Assembly: GCA_008000375.1 (NCBI GenBank)
Contig: SMOI01000282.1
Coordinates: 5,629 to 34,318 of the forward strand
DNA: 28,690 bases
Direction: 5' to 3'
Source: Poteriospumella lacustris
Lineage: Eukaryota > Sar > Chrysophyceae > Chromulinales > Dinobryaceae
Each line of letters starts with the position of its first letter. Positions within the stretch are counted from its first letter, which is position 1. A model generated the notes under the pieces. It ran no database searches. It was not told the origin of the DNA and saw only the letters and a list, made by a program, of their open reading frames with translations. Positions 1-10,074 of the stretch are shown here, piece by piece. Made by a program: the position numbers and the translations under genes.

Positions 1-1760
1 CGCGATTATTTGCGAGCATGTATCTTGCTCTCCTTATTAGAGACCATGGACGCTGCGCCCAATCTCAACGGCAATCAGGATGGATGTAGAAGACGGCTGT
101 GTGTGCCTTGTGCGCTGCGTCGCGGTGCGTCATGTTTGTTTGGTGTCGATCATTTTCTCCATGATAATTTGTTAGGAACAGGATCGCCGATGGTCGATGG
201 AAGCTGTTGGTCTCTCATCGTGAATCATAATATCCATTGCTCTTTCTATTGATTGTGTTGTGCCTGTTGGTGGCGGTGTATTGGACGGTACTGCTGTGCG
301 CCAGTTTCGATGTTTCTTTGTGGTGTCTGACCTGTCGTCACCATAGAGCGTAGACTCCTTGTCTCAGCATGCATGTCCTATGATCGTCTGTCCGCATCTC
401 CCTCACTTACTGGTTCTCGATCACTCGCCCCCACCGGTGGTTCTTTCATCTTTTTGTATTCCTTTCACACAGCGAGCTTTCGTCCGTGTTGTATTCATCG
501 CTGTAGCAGTTGTCTTTGGCCAGAAGAAGAAGCGTTCGCGATCTTCTCGTCGTTCTTCCTTTGTTGCCAATCCCTCCTTCCCCTTCTTACATCCCCATCA
601 ACCACAGAACTGGTGTTCATGCATTCCAAATCGCTAGTTCCTACCACACGTACATCTCCTCCCATTCTGTCACTCTCGCCCACCCTCCCCCCACCTCCCA
701 ATGTTGGCTTTTGTGTTGTGGCCTTCATTGATATTGCCGTCCAGTCAGTGGATTTGATTTCGTAGACGTGTGTTCACACGGTAGAGTTCTCCCCGCCCTC
801 TCCTCATTGCATGCTTATTCTTTATCTAGGTTGGCTAGCCTGTTGTGTTCCCCCCTCCCCCCTTCTCTCACCCCCACCTCACTCTCCGCAATTATTTGCC
901 TGTCTGTCGCTTGTGTTTCTCACCCATCGTCCCCGTCGTCATCTGTTAAGTTCGTTAGGTATTTGGCGAACCTGTGCTCTTTGCTGTCGCAGCAGCATTT
1001 TAGGCATTGAAGTCGTCAGCTGAAGGACCGTTCGTTGCGCTGGTCTTTGCTTGCCGTGGGGGGCGGTCCATCAGCTGATGCGTTCATTGTCTCACTGCCG
1101 TCTTTCATGAGATCATGTTATCGTGTGCTGCATTGTTTCCATCTGTTGTTTTCGAACGTGAAGAGTGTTCTGTTCGTGGTGTTGTTTGATGCATCACGTG
1201 TCCAGTGGAGGTGCCTATCCGTGGCGCCTCGCTTCGTTTGTTATCGGCCAGTGGTCTGTTTCTCTCTCTCTTTTTTCTTAGTCATACGAAACATATATCT
1301 GTACTTCCATTCGTTCATGTGTAATCCATTGCTGCTGTGACGTTATTCTCGCGGTTGGAGGTGTCGTCCATTCCCTTCGCTGTTTCCCTCCACCGCTTCC
1401 GTTGTTGTTTTTGCTATTGTTTCCGTCACTCTGGAAGTAGGCCTTTCCGTGAGGCGCTTCGGAGAAGACACGCCTCTCTTTCTCTCAAATATTGTCGGTT
1501 ACATCATCATCCCCCCTCCCCGATCAATTTATGCCAATATAAATCACACGTTCACCTCTGTCGTCGTCGTCTTCGTCTTTGTCTCTGGATTCTTCTTGCT
1601 CGTCTGTTATATATGCTTCATCAGATGGCTTTTTTGGTTGCTTGGTTGATTGGTTGGCTGGTTTTGTTCTGCGGCAACCGTAGAACGACGGAGAATCGCA
1701 CCACATGATCCCGCTACATCGATAGTCGAATATGACGTATCATTTATCGGGTTGGTCTTT

Positions 1761-1780
1761 CTCCGGCGTACATGCCGGAG
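1761..1780. repeat. perfect 7-bp inverted repeat (hairpin)
   Basis: CTCCGGC at 1761-1767 and GCCGGAG at 1774-1780 form a perfect stem around a six-base loop. It lies within the gene-poor tract and no function is assigned. Confidence 0.5.
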
Positions 1781-2299
1781 TTCACAGGCCAGCAGCCGTA
1801 GGCGGTCGCGCCACTCGTGTGATACTCACGCGCACAAATTGTTCTGTCGTCTTTGATCCCTTTTCTGAAGTTGATTATGCTTGCTGCACTGGTTGTTTTT
1901 TGGTTGTTGTTGGTTTCCTTTCTGCGTGTTGTCTTTTTGTAGAGCCGTCCCGGGGGTGTACGTAATAACCAGCTGTTGGTTCGTGTGCTCTCTTTGTCTT
2001 TGTCTTTGTCTATCGCTTGTCTCATCGTCCCAATCTGCGTCTCATCCCCCCGCCCTGCCCCCGCCCCCAATCATCCATTGTACATGTCTCTCCCGTTCTC
2101 ATGTTTCTGTCCATTGCGAGCTGCTTTCTTTCTTCTCCTTGCTTCTGCTGTTTCGCGTTCGTTTAGCGCTTCGCTTTTTGCACTGTCTGCCATCAGTGCT
2201 TTCCTTCAGCAGTTGACTCTCTGTCTATCCTCCTTCATCGTTCGCACTATGTCTATGCCGGTCACTCGATGTACTTCCAACTCGTGCGCAACTTGTTGA

Positions 2300-2366
2300 A
2301 ACCCATCGAAGAAGAAAAAATGAACCACAAAACAAATCACGAAAGACGAGCTTCAGACAATAAAAG
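2300..2366 (+). other. A-rich patch with AATAAA-like hexamer
   Basis: Within the C/T-rich tract the + strand switches abruptly to A/G-rich sequence that includes CAATAAAAGG near 2358-2367. It could be a polyadenylation signal for a + strand transcript from the left. That is only a suggestion, because such hexamers occur by chance in A-rich DNA. Confidence 0.25.
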
Positions 2367-3119
2367 GTGTGTTGTCTGTCCTTCCACCCCCCTTGCCGCC
2401 TTGTCGTGTCAATCGCTGTCTTGCTCCTGATGCTGGCCGGTCCCCTACCGCCGCATCCATCATTGTAGTTGCTGATCGGTGGCCCCGAATGTGTTTACCC
2501 ACTTGTTGTGCTCTGTCTTTTGAACGGACGCCCTTGCGAACCTTCCCTATCCCAGGCCACCCCCCTGGAAATGCTTCCCCTTAGCCGTACGGTCATCAGT
2601 TGTGTATGTCTTTTATGGTTTGTGGTCCTTTGCCTGTTCGGAACGATGCCGATCCATGGTGGTTGGACACGTGGACGTCGTCGTCGCAAGGATCAAGGGG
2701 TGTTGGGTGCCTGTATCGTTGTCTCTGTCCATGTACACCGCTTGTCGTGTCGTGTGGTGTTTTGCTGTCATTGAAAAATTGTTTTCTCCCCCGTTGTCGT
2801 CTCCTCTTGTTGTTGTGCCTGTTCCGAGTCGCCGAGGACGCATATTGCCTACGGCGGTGGGGGGTTTGATCGCCTCAAAATCCACGGTTCGTCGCTGTTG
2901 CGATAGCTGTCCTAGCTTGAGTTCAACTTAGAAACGCTCTCGGTTTACCTTCTTTGGTCGTTGTGACGCTTTCCCATTGGCTGATTCTCCAGTTGTCTCT
3001 TCTCTCTCCCTTTCTCCCTCCTTCCCCGGTCTCTCGCAATGTTTTTTATCCACCGCAATTCAATTATCAGAAACGCAATTTCCCTCAATCGCTCGCTCTG
3101 TGGGGTCTCTCGTCCAAGC

Positions 3120-3300
3120 AGAGCGGACACAAGGAACTTAGAGAAGCAATAAAAAAAGAAATCAATCACAAAAAAAAGAAGTTTATGTCCCCTCCCTCGC
3201 AATATCCAGAAGAAGAAAAAACAAAGAAAAATCCACAAAACAAAGCAAATCAAATCACAAAAACAAACAAATATCGCTTACAAACACTTATCGCAAATCA
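3120..3300 (+). other. A-rich patch inside the pyrimidine-rich tract
   Basis: About 180 bp of A-rich sequence (many AAAAAG, AAACAAA and CACAAA runs) is embedded in otherwise C/T-rich + strand DNA. It includes GCAATAAAAAAAG near 3146. No coding potential is recognised. It may be a transcript end region or a low-complexity insertion. Confidence 0.35.
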
Positions 3301-3592
3301 TGAATCTGTTGTCCCCCTCCACTCCCGCTCCCTCGTCACACAGGGACCTCACTCGCACAGTCATAACTTCGGTCTATTGTATTCGGTCTTCATCTCCCTC
3401 TCTCCCTATATGTGTAGTATACCCAGCGCATCGAGTGTGGATGTCCCTTAGCGGTGTATTTTTTGGTTTTCAAATCGCTGTGGTCGTGTCGTGTGTAGTA
3501 TGTCGTCTTTTTTTGGACTTGTGCGTGTCGCTACTCCTGCTCTGCTAGCAGCATCGCCTTTCTCTCTCCTCTGCTGCCTCCCGCTTCTTCCT

Positions 3593-3603
3593 CCCCCCCC
3601 CCC
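3593..3603. repeat. C homopolymer (11 C)
   Basis: An uninterrupted run of 11 C on the + strand. It is likely to be length-polymorphic and prone to sequencing error. Confidence 0.8.
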
Positions 3604-4708
3604 ACCACCCTTCTCGTCCATTCGTCGCTCGTGCGCGTCGTTGTTTTTTGTCCAAGGGTGGTGACATGTGGTGCGATTTTGCTAACTGGTGATTGACTGA
3701 TCGTTTCTCCATTGTCGCTCGCTGGATCGGCCCTCACGTTTACAGATAACCGTTCTCCTCCACTGCGCAACTACCCCCACCTACATGCGAAGTACTCTCA
3801 ATCTCAAGCCACCTGCTACATATCTTTACCACCATCTCTCCGACTCTCTGTCGTGCTCATTTCTCCTCGTTTCTCACTCCACTCCTCCACCCCCCTACCC
3901 GTCCCTGAACTTTTACTCTCTCGCTCCACGCTCTCATTCTCACGCATCTCCGTCCACGTTCTGTCAAGTTGGTTGGTCAACACGCCACCTGTTTTCTTTG
4001 TCGCCCCCTTGTTTTGCCTCACTGTTTTGCCTCACTGTTTTGTATGCGTATGTGTGTGTGTCGGCATCGTTGGTTTTATCGGTTAAACTACGCGCAGTTT
4101 TATTCTCTCCCTTGCATTACCGCTCATTTCACCGCGGTGATGGCCGCGTGTGTCCTGTGGTGACCGTGTATTATCAACGCGGCACCATCACGTCTGATTG
4201 TGTAACCCCGCTCCGTGTGTCTGGTACTGATCTTTCGCTGATCTGTCTCTAGATCACGCTCAATGTTCCGTCTTCCCCTCTCCGCTCCACCTCCCACCGT
4301 CAGATGTTCCGCTTCTTTCTCCCCTTGCCGTGTCTCCCCCTTTTCTTCTGCCTCCGACTGTGAACGCACCCCCTTCCCCGCCCGCGAGTTTCTGCTGTTC
4401 TCCCTCTATCGCTCCCATTCGCGCGTGTCCCGTTCCGCCTCTTTCACCGCTCACAGCCTTCACATTCATGTGTGTACTAGTTCGTTCGCCGTTCGCCGTC
4501 GCCTGTTCACGAACTGTACGTCTGTCGCACCATCTATCTCTCCGCGTTCGCCGGTAGCCATGGACTTCTGTTCGGGATTGTTGCTGTCGATTGTTCTTGT
4601 TGCTTCAGGGGAGCTATGGGGGCGATGGTGACGTTGTCTGCTGTCTCTATTAGTAGGCAGTGGGTCTCCCCATCGACCATGGCTCTTCCAGCGCTCACGA
4701 CGTCCATG

Positions 4709-4730
4709 CTACGCTACGCTACGCTACGCT
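4709..4730. repeat. (CTACG)4 microsatellite
   Basis: Four perfect copies of the pentamer CTACG followed by CT, in the gene-poor left block. Confidence 0.9.
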
Positions 4731-5426
4731 TCCGATCTTATCTCCCTGTAGTCTCACGCACGCCCTGCTCGCTATTCCATCCTACGGTATTCCTACGAAA
4801 CGACTCCCTTGTACGACCGTGCCACGGTGCCGTTTATTCGAATCATGGTTCGTCGTCTCTGGACGCTCCGGCCTCACTGAACCGTTCGCTATTGCTCATC
4901 GACCCCCAGTCGCTTCTCTTTCTCGTCGTCTATTTTCAGTCTCTGTCTCTCGTCGTCCTCCTGCCGTGGATCGTCTACGTTGCTTCGTGTCGTTTCTCCT
5001 TCTGCCCTGCTGTGGCATCTTCCCTTCCGGATGGCATTTTGAGCCTCTTTTTCGTTGGTTTCCTTTCCGTTGATATCGCCGTTGCGATTACTTCGTGTAG
5101 AAAGAAGCTGGCAGCGGCCTCGCTCATTGTTCTCCTGCTGCTTGACTTGTGCATGATTCTGTGGACTTATTGACACCCTCCACCTCCCCCACCCTCACCC
5201 CTCCCCCTCATCTCCTCCTCCTCTTTTCTCTCACGCTCGCTGTATACGTTAGTTACGTCCGGTTCGCTTTGCCGTTGTTTGTTGTTGCTGTTTCTTTTTT
5301 TGCTGTTTTATGTGCTCGTGATCGCTGTTTCAGCTCGTGCGGTGGCAGGGGCCGGAGAAGGTGGCGAGAGACTGTCACACTGTCGCACGTCAGTCGTGTC
5401 TCTCAGTGGCGATAAGACTCGCATGT

Positions 5427-5460
5427 TCCCTCCTCCCCCTCCTCCCCCTCCTCCTCCTCT
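5427..5460. repeat. CT-rich (CCTCCC/CCT) mirror-type repeat
   Basis: A 34-bp pure pyrimidine run built from CCTCCC and CCT units. Mirror-symmetric homopyrimidine runs of this sort can form triplex (H-DNA) structures in vitro. No function is inferred here. Confidence 0.8.
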
Positions 5461-7135
5461 GCTTGGCTTTTCGTCTCGCCCGTTTCGCTCTCCTTTTTTC
5501 CCCAGGCCATCTCCTCGTCTCTCGTCGTGATCACTTTTCCCCTCCGCTTCTACCGCTTCGCTTTTTGCGCTGCCTCGCTTCATCGCTGTTTATGCTGCTC
5601 ATTCTGTTGGCTGAACTGTCGGTTTTCGTCTCGTCTTCGTCGCGCTTGTTCGCGAATCATTGCGCACCTACCGTTGTTGCTACTGTTGCTTCCTCTCCTC
5701 TTCCCCACACCCACCCCCACTCCCCGCCGTATATGGTCGCGACTTCACACGAGAATCGGACACTATCTCCTGGTACCGTGTATGAGCGCTGCGCCGTCTC
5801 GTCAATCGATCACAAAAATCGCTGCGTCTGGATATATCTGTTTTTTAGTCGTTACCACCACAGGCAGAGCATTCATTCAACGTCTGTCTTCTCCTCTCCC
5901 TTGCTGCGCGTGCGCTTTCTTTCCCTCGCACCACACACATCACCAAACACACATTATCAGTCTCTCCCATTTGCACAGTTTGGGGAACGCGGTGTACGGG
6001 AATACCCCCTCCCCTCTGCCCCATCGCGTTCCGTATGAAGTCATCGCTGTTTGGTCGACTCTTTTTTCTCCGCTTTACCTTCTCTATCCTCTCCGCTGTA
6101 CTGTTCTCATTCTTTCTCTCGACCTATCTATCTCAGCAGTTTCCGTTTCTTCTTTGGTCAGTTACAAGCGGCGCATTCACCGGTGCCACGCTTCAGTATG
6201 GTGCTCTCTATCGCCAACGAAGCGTGTGAACAATGCCGAGTGTGACTGCTGTTACTGACGAAGAGGGGTGCGGCCCGTTGCGACGTGTCGTGCGTCATGC
6301 ATTTGTTATCACCCAAATCGGTGTTTTGCTGCCTTTCCCACTAACCACTCACCCCCGCCACGTGCCACACGCGACCTCTGTCCCCGGTCAATCAGTTGAT
6401 CATTGTTAATGCGCTGTCGACGATCTCTTTCTCCTCTCTTCTCTCTTCTCCCCCTCCTGCTTCTGCCGCTCTGCCTACTGCGTCTCGATCTACTGTTTCT
6501 GCTGTTTCTGCTGTTGTTTTGCTCCTGCCGCCCTGTGCGTCTCTCTCAGTCTCAAGATATTCTCCTTCAATTTTTTCGGATTCCTTCACTTGGTCTGTTA
6601 CAGTTGTCGTCCGCTCTCTGCCAAACTCTACCCGCAGCGTTCTTTCGTGATCTAGCCTCGTTCTTTCGCTTGCTACGCATTCAATGCCGGACCCCCACTC
6701 CCCCTTTTCTGCTGACTGCTGGCTGCTGCTACCTCTCCACTGATATCTGTTACGAGCATATGATTCTTTCGTTTCTTTTCTGGTGGCAGTGTGCAGGCAA
6801 CAGCGAAGGAATTATATGGAAGCCTGGCCATCGCGAGTGTGGACCTGTCTTCTGGTTTGGCATTCTCCCTCTCCCTCTCACGGTTCTCTTCTTCTAGCAA
6901 TCAACGGTCGTACGCCATTGGAGGCGTTTCTTGGATCAGTGTGAGTTCCACAGTTCCACTGCATCTCTCGTGTCGGTCCTGCTTCTCTCATAGCAGTGGA
7001 CCCCACCCCCCACTCACCATTCGATGTCATGAAAGCACCTCGTGTAATCTCACCTCGTGTGTATTAACTACTGGACATTCGACATCTGCGGCTGTTGCTG
7101 TTGTGCGCAGTTGATATATAGGCGACCAGTATTCA

Positions 7136-7147
7136 TGTAAATAATAC
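7136..7147 (+). terminator. candidate polyadenylation-type element TGTAAATAATAC
   Basis: TGTAAATAATAC occurs here, at the right end of the pyrimidine-rich tract, and again at 27333-27344 downstream of the + strand kinase gene. It contains TGTAA, a poly(A) signal in green algae, and an AATAA-like core. If functional it would end a + strand transcript converging on the BRCA1-like gene. The evidence is only the shared 12-mer and its position. Confidence 0.25.
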
Positions 7148-7156
7148 GGGTGATCT

Positions 7157-9605
7157 TCAAGTCAGCGGCGGCAAGTAGTAATCAGAGACGTCGAGCGGTG
7201 GGCGCAAATTGCAAATGGTATCGAAGAGCCACGAGACCGACACCAGCGAGTCGCTACTCGCCAATGCCGATGCCGATGCCGATGCCGTGGCGGCTGTAGA
7301 ACGGCCATTTGGTCCTATCGGAATGATGGCGGGACGCAACCGAAGCGATAAATGCAGGTGACGTTGGCTGGCCACGACCGTCGATCGAGATCGTTCGCTG
7401 CGCACCACGTCCCGATGCAAGCGCGCCCCACAGAGAACAACCAACATCTCAATATCCGCGACACTCCATCGGCCCCGTGTATATCGTTGTAGCCGCCTGT
7501 CATCCTCGTCAACGATGGTAAACGAATACTCCTCCAACAGAGCGATGCCCTCTGCGTGATGACGACTGCCCCGTGGTAAGAACCGAGCTCGAATGGGCAC
7601 CCGCGAGCTCTTATCGTGCACGGTACCCGTCAGCTGTTGTTCAAGCACAGCACATCATAAGACACAGGCATTAGGACACAACACACAGGCATATCCATGA
7701 CGATTGGACCGCGTACCTCGTACGAATACGGTTGCAGCAAACGATTCGCCTCGATCGAGTTGGTCAGCCATCGGAAATCCACAATCAAATGACCAAGCAG
7801 CAGCGCCTGTGACCACAACATCATCATAAACGTCAGTGACACCCCCGCGGTACCGATTGACAGCCCACAGTACCTTCATATACGCGATGGTTCGCTGTGT
7901 TTGGCGGATGTTTGTATCCATCGACGACGACGACGATGCGACCACTGCGGGACACACGAGGACATTGACGCATCGAAACCCGTGGGCTCCTAAGTCGTCG
8001 CGTGAGAGATCATCGTAGATCCAACCTATAGCACAAACCAAGCATGTATGTATGTGTAACAAACACAGCCGACCAGACTGCCCTCGATGACCATTTTACC
8101 TTGCGCCAGCGCGGCTTCAAATGCATCGACGTGCGTCGGTTGGTTGCATACGGCGGTGACGAAATAGGCGACGGGTTCCACGGTGGTAGTAGCCGTTGTC
8201 ATAGGAAGTGTTGCTAGGGATGTCGTTCGGGAGAAGGGTTCGAAGTCCAAGGGTATCGTGTGAGGCATGTCGGCACGGTCCGGCGATGTATTCACCACGT
8301 GCGGGGACATCGTCGGTGTCGGTGCCGCGGTACTCTGCAGTAGTGGACCTACAGTGGCAGCTGCGGTGGCTACAGGAGGAATCACCGCTTGTGACAATGG
8401 CATCAGCTCTTGACTCATGACATGCGATGTATCCTCATCGTCGTCTTCGTCGGGGACCAACGTCTCTTCCAATGCCGACGGAAATCGACCGTGCGGTGTC
8501 GTGGTAGCCGTCACATTGGCAGGTGCGACCGCTGGGGATGAAAGCATGGTGTCTTCAAGCGACTCGTGCAAAGTTTCGGTCATCGGGAATTGCGTTTCAT
8601 CGTTGGCTGACGTCGCATTGTCTAACATTCGTTCAATGTTCTTTTTGATCGCGTCGATCTACCATGGGTAGAGGTGACAGTGAGAATGCATCAAGCAGAC
8701 GAGCAACGGGATAGAAAACATACATCAGAAATCATGCGGCCGAATTGGCTGCTTTGTGTAGCTGAAATAGAGGAATCGCCAGTCAATGGTGCACTGGCCG
8801 CGAGAGCAAACGACAAACTGCCCTGTTGCTGTTGCTGCGGAGTGATCGCCGACGCGGTGACGAAAGTAGATACATCTCGAGAGGAAGCGGACAATGACAC
8901 CGATGGATTCGGCTGTGAAAGAAACTGCGTAGGGGCCATCATCATGGAGTCGTCGAAACTCTCCTCGAGAAATCGTCGTTTCTTCGTCGACTTGGGCACC
9001 GTCAACGGTGCAAAATCGACCGTTTTCTTTGCCGCCGACGGCGGATGCTGCGTAAATGCCAGTAAGTCGATAGACTGATCGAGCAGTTGTTGGTGGCTCT
9101 GTTGGTGATGAAGTGTATGATGATCTCTGTCGGCTCCCGGTGGAGAATACGATGGCATCGCTGTCACGGATGCGTTTTTCGTCGCTGAGAGCTGATCTCC
9201 TGACGCCTTCGTGCTACCACCACCGGTGAAAGTGGAGTCATCCCTTGTGGAGGCACCTGTTTGAGCAGGAACATTTTGTATAAATGCATCAAATCGAGCG
9301 AATGCTTCCGCGAAGCCGCCGATCAGGGGAATTTCAGCGTCATCGGTAGTGACACAGATAGCAGAGCAAACCATGCATCTTCCCATGGCCAAATTGATTC
9401 CCTGAAAGCATCCTCTATGCATAGACATGATGAAAACTGCACATGAGAATGCATATGCTTGTGAGAAGTTGCCTTACTTGCAAAATACGTGCGAGCATGT
9501 GCCGCTGAAAGCTTGTGAAAGCTGTTTGCCACAGCCCAAACAGCTGAGATTTCGCCTCAAAGCATCCAAAGTGCCCGCGATTGATTCTTCCTTCAACCAA
9601 TCCAT
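7157..9605 (-). CDS. BRCA1-like: BRCA1/BARD1-like protein: RING finger plus tandem BRCT (six exons)
   Basis: The likely role is a DNA-damage-response E3 ubiquitin ligase and scaffold in the nucleus. Exons on the minus strand are 9605-9478, 9414-8724, 8658-8100, 8025-7874, 7806-7717 and 7633-7157. The introns are 63, 65, 74, 67 and 83 nt, all GT-AG. The sum is 2097 nt, or 698 residues. The start is the first in-frame ATG after an upstream stop. The RING is C3HC4: C22, C25, C37, H39, C42, C45, C56, C59, with the first intron falling between C42 and C45. A basic KKRR stretch at 187-190 could be a nuclear signal. Residues 90-430 are Ser/Thr/Gln-rich with eight SQ/TQ sites. BRCT1 spans about 436-540 (RTIAYM, then FRWLTNSI with W523). 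BRCT2 spans about 565-698 (IEMLVVLCGA, then VSWLFDTI with W675). No ankyrin repeats, PHD finger or Tudor domain is seen, which favours BRCA1 over BARD1 or 53BP1. Family assignment is from architecture and motif likeness; the exact ortholog is uncertain. It is divergent from the glycosyltransferase. Confidence 0.82.
7264..7287 (-). repeat. GATGCC hexanucleotide repeat coding Ser-Ala
   Basis: Just under four copies of a hexamer encode an alternating Ser-Ala string within BRCT2 of the BRCA1-like protein, about residues 658-665, ahead of the final conserved Trp helix. It probably extends a surface loop. Confidence 0.7.
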
Positions 9606-10074
9606 TCTGCCCTGCAGATTCGCGTCAAAATTAACTCCCCTCTCTCGGATGAAAAACAATATTCGGCTTCAAAGGCCTCCACAGCTCGATCTTGCGCTAA
9701 ACTCACCAAATTCTCAGCCTATTTTCTCCAAAACATGTCAGAGGCCTTTAAAATCAGGATCCATACGAGATTAAACACTTTCTCTCGCCGACTATCCTTC
9801 GTTTACAACAAAGTATGACCACTTCAATCCAGTTTTCTTTTCATTGATTTCCATTCATTCATACCACTGCTGCGTGATGAGTGGGATGCGTCGTCGTCAT
9901 CTTGAGACCAAAGGGCGTTTCAAATGTTGACCGGGACGTGTTTGTTTGCGGATCCATCCACGATCCAGCCAACAAGACCAGATCTAGACTTAGAGATTAC
10001 AGAACTCACTTAACCGATGCAATGGCTGGGGTCTAATCAGAACATTCTCTACGACTTTACTAATTACAGCATCT
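9606..10074. promoter_or_regulatory. divergent intergenic region between BRCA1-like and glycosyltransferase genes
   Basis: About 470 bp separates two divergent start codons, so both promoters should lie here. No clear TATA box was found. ACTAATTACAG at 10058-10068, seven bases before the glycosyltransferase ATG, resembles a branch point plus 3' splice site. A 5' UTR intron in that gene is therefore possible. Confidence 0.4.

Larger units (their letters stand above)
1..7100. other. gene-poor, pyrimidine-rich tract (+ strand C/T-rich)
   Basis: No convincing gene is visible in this 7.1 kb. The + strand is dominated by C and T, with frequent TCTC, CCTCC and TTGTTG runs. Open frames of 100-240 codons occur, but they overlap in different frames and translate to Ser/Leu/Pro/Phe/Cys-rich strings with no domain character. 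That is expected where TAA, TAG and TGA are rare. Two short A-rich patches (about 2300-2365 and 3120-3300) break the bias. The block ends just before the stop codon of the minus-strand BRCA1-like gene. It could be intergenic DNA, a very long 3' UTR of a + strand gene lying left of the window, or a non-coding transcript. The sequence alone does not decide. Confidence 0.6.

Noticed and set aside
4616-6258. Open frames of 185, 233 and 243 codons on the + strand
   Set aside because: They overlap in different frames, are Ser/Leu/Phe/Pro/Cys-rich and have no domain features. Long frames are expected in C/T-rich DNA where stop codons are rare.
8230-8245. tRNA T-arm-like GGTTCGAAGTCC
   Set aside because: It lies inside a BRCA1-like exon and no cloverleaf can be formed around it.
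7157-8658. 53BP1/Crb2-type checkpoint mediator identity for the BRCT gene
   Set aside because: First suspected from the tandem BRCT and SQ/TQ sites, but the upstream RING exon and the absence of a Tudor domain fit BRCA1/BARD1 better.
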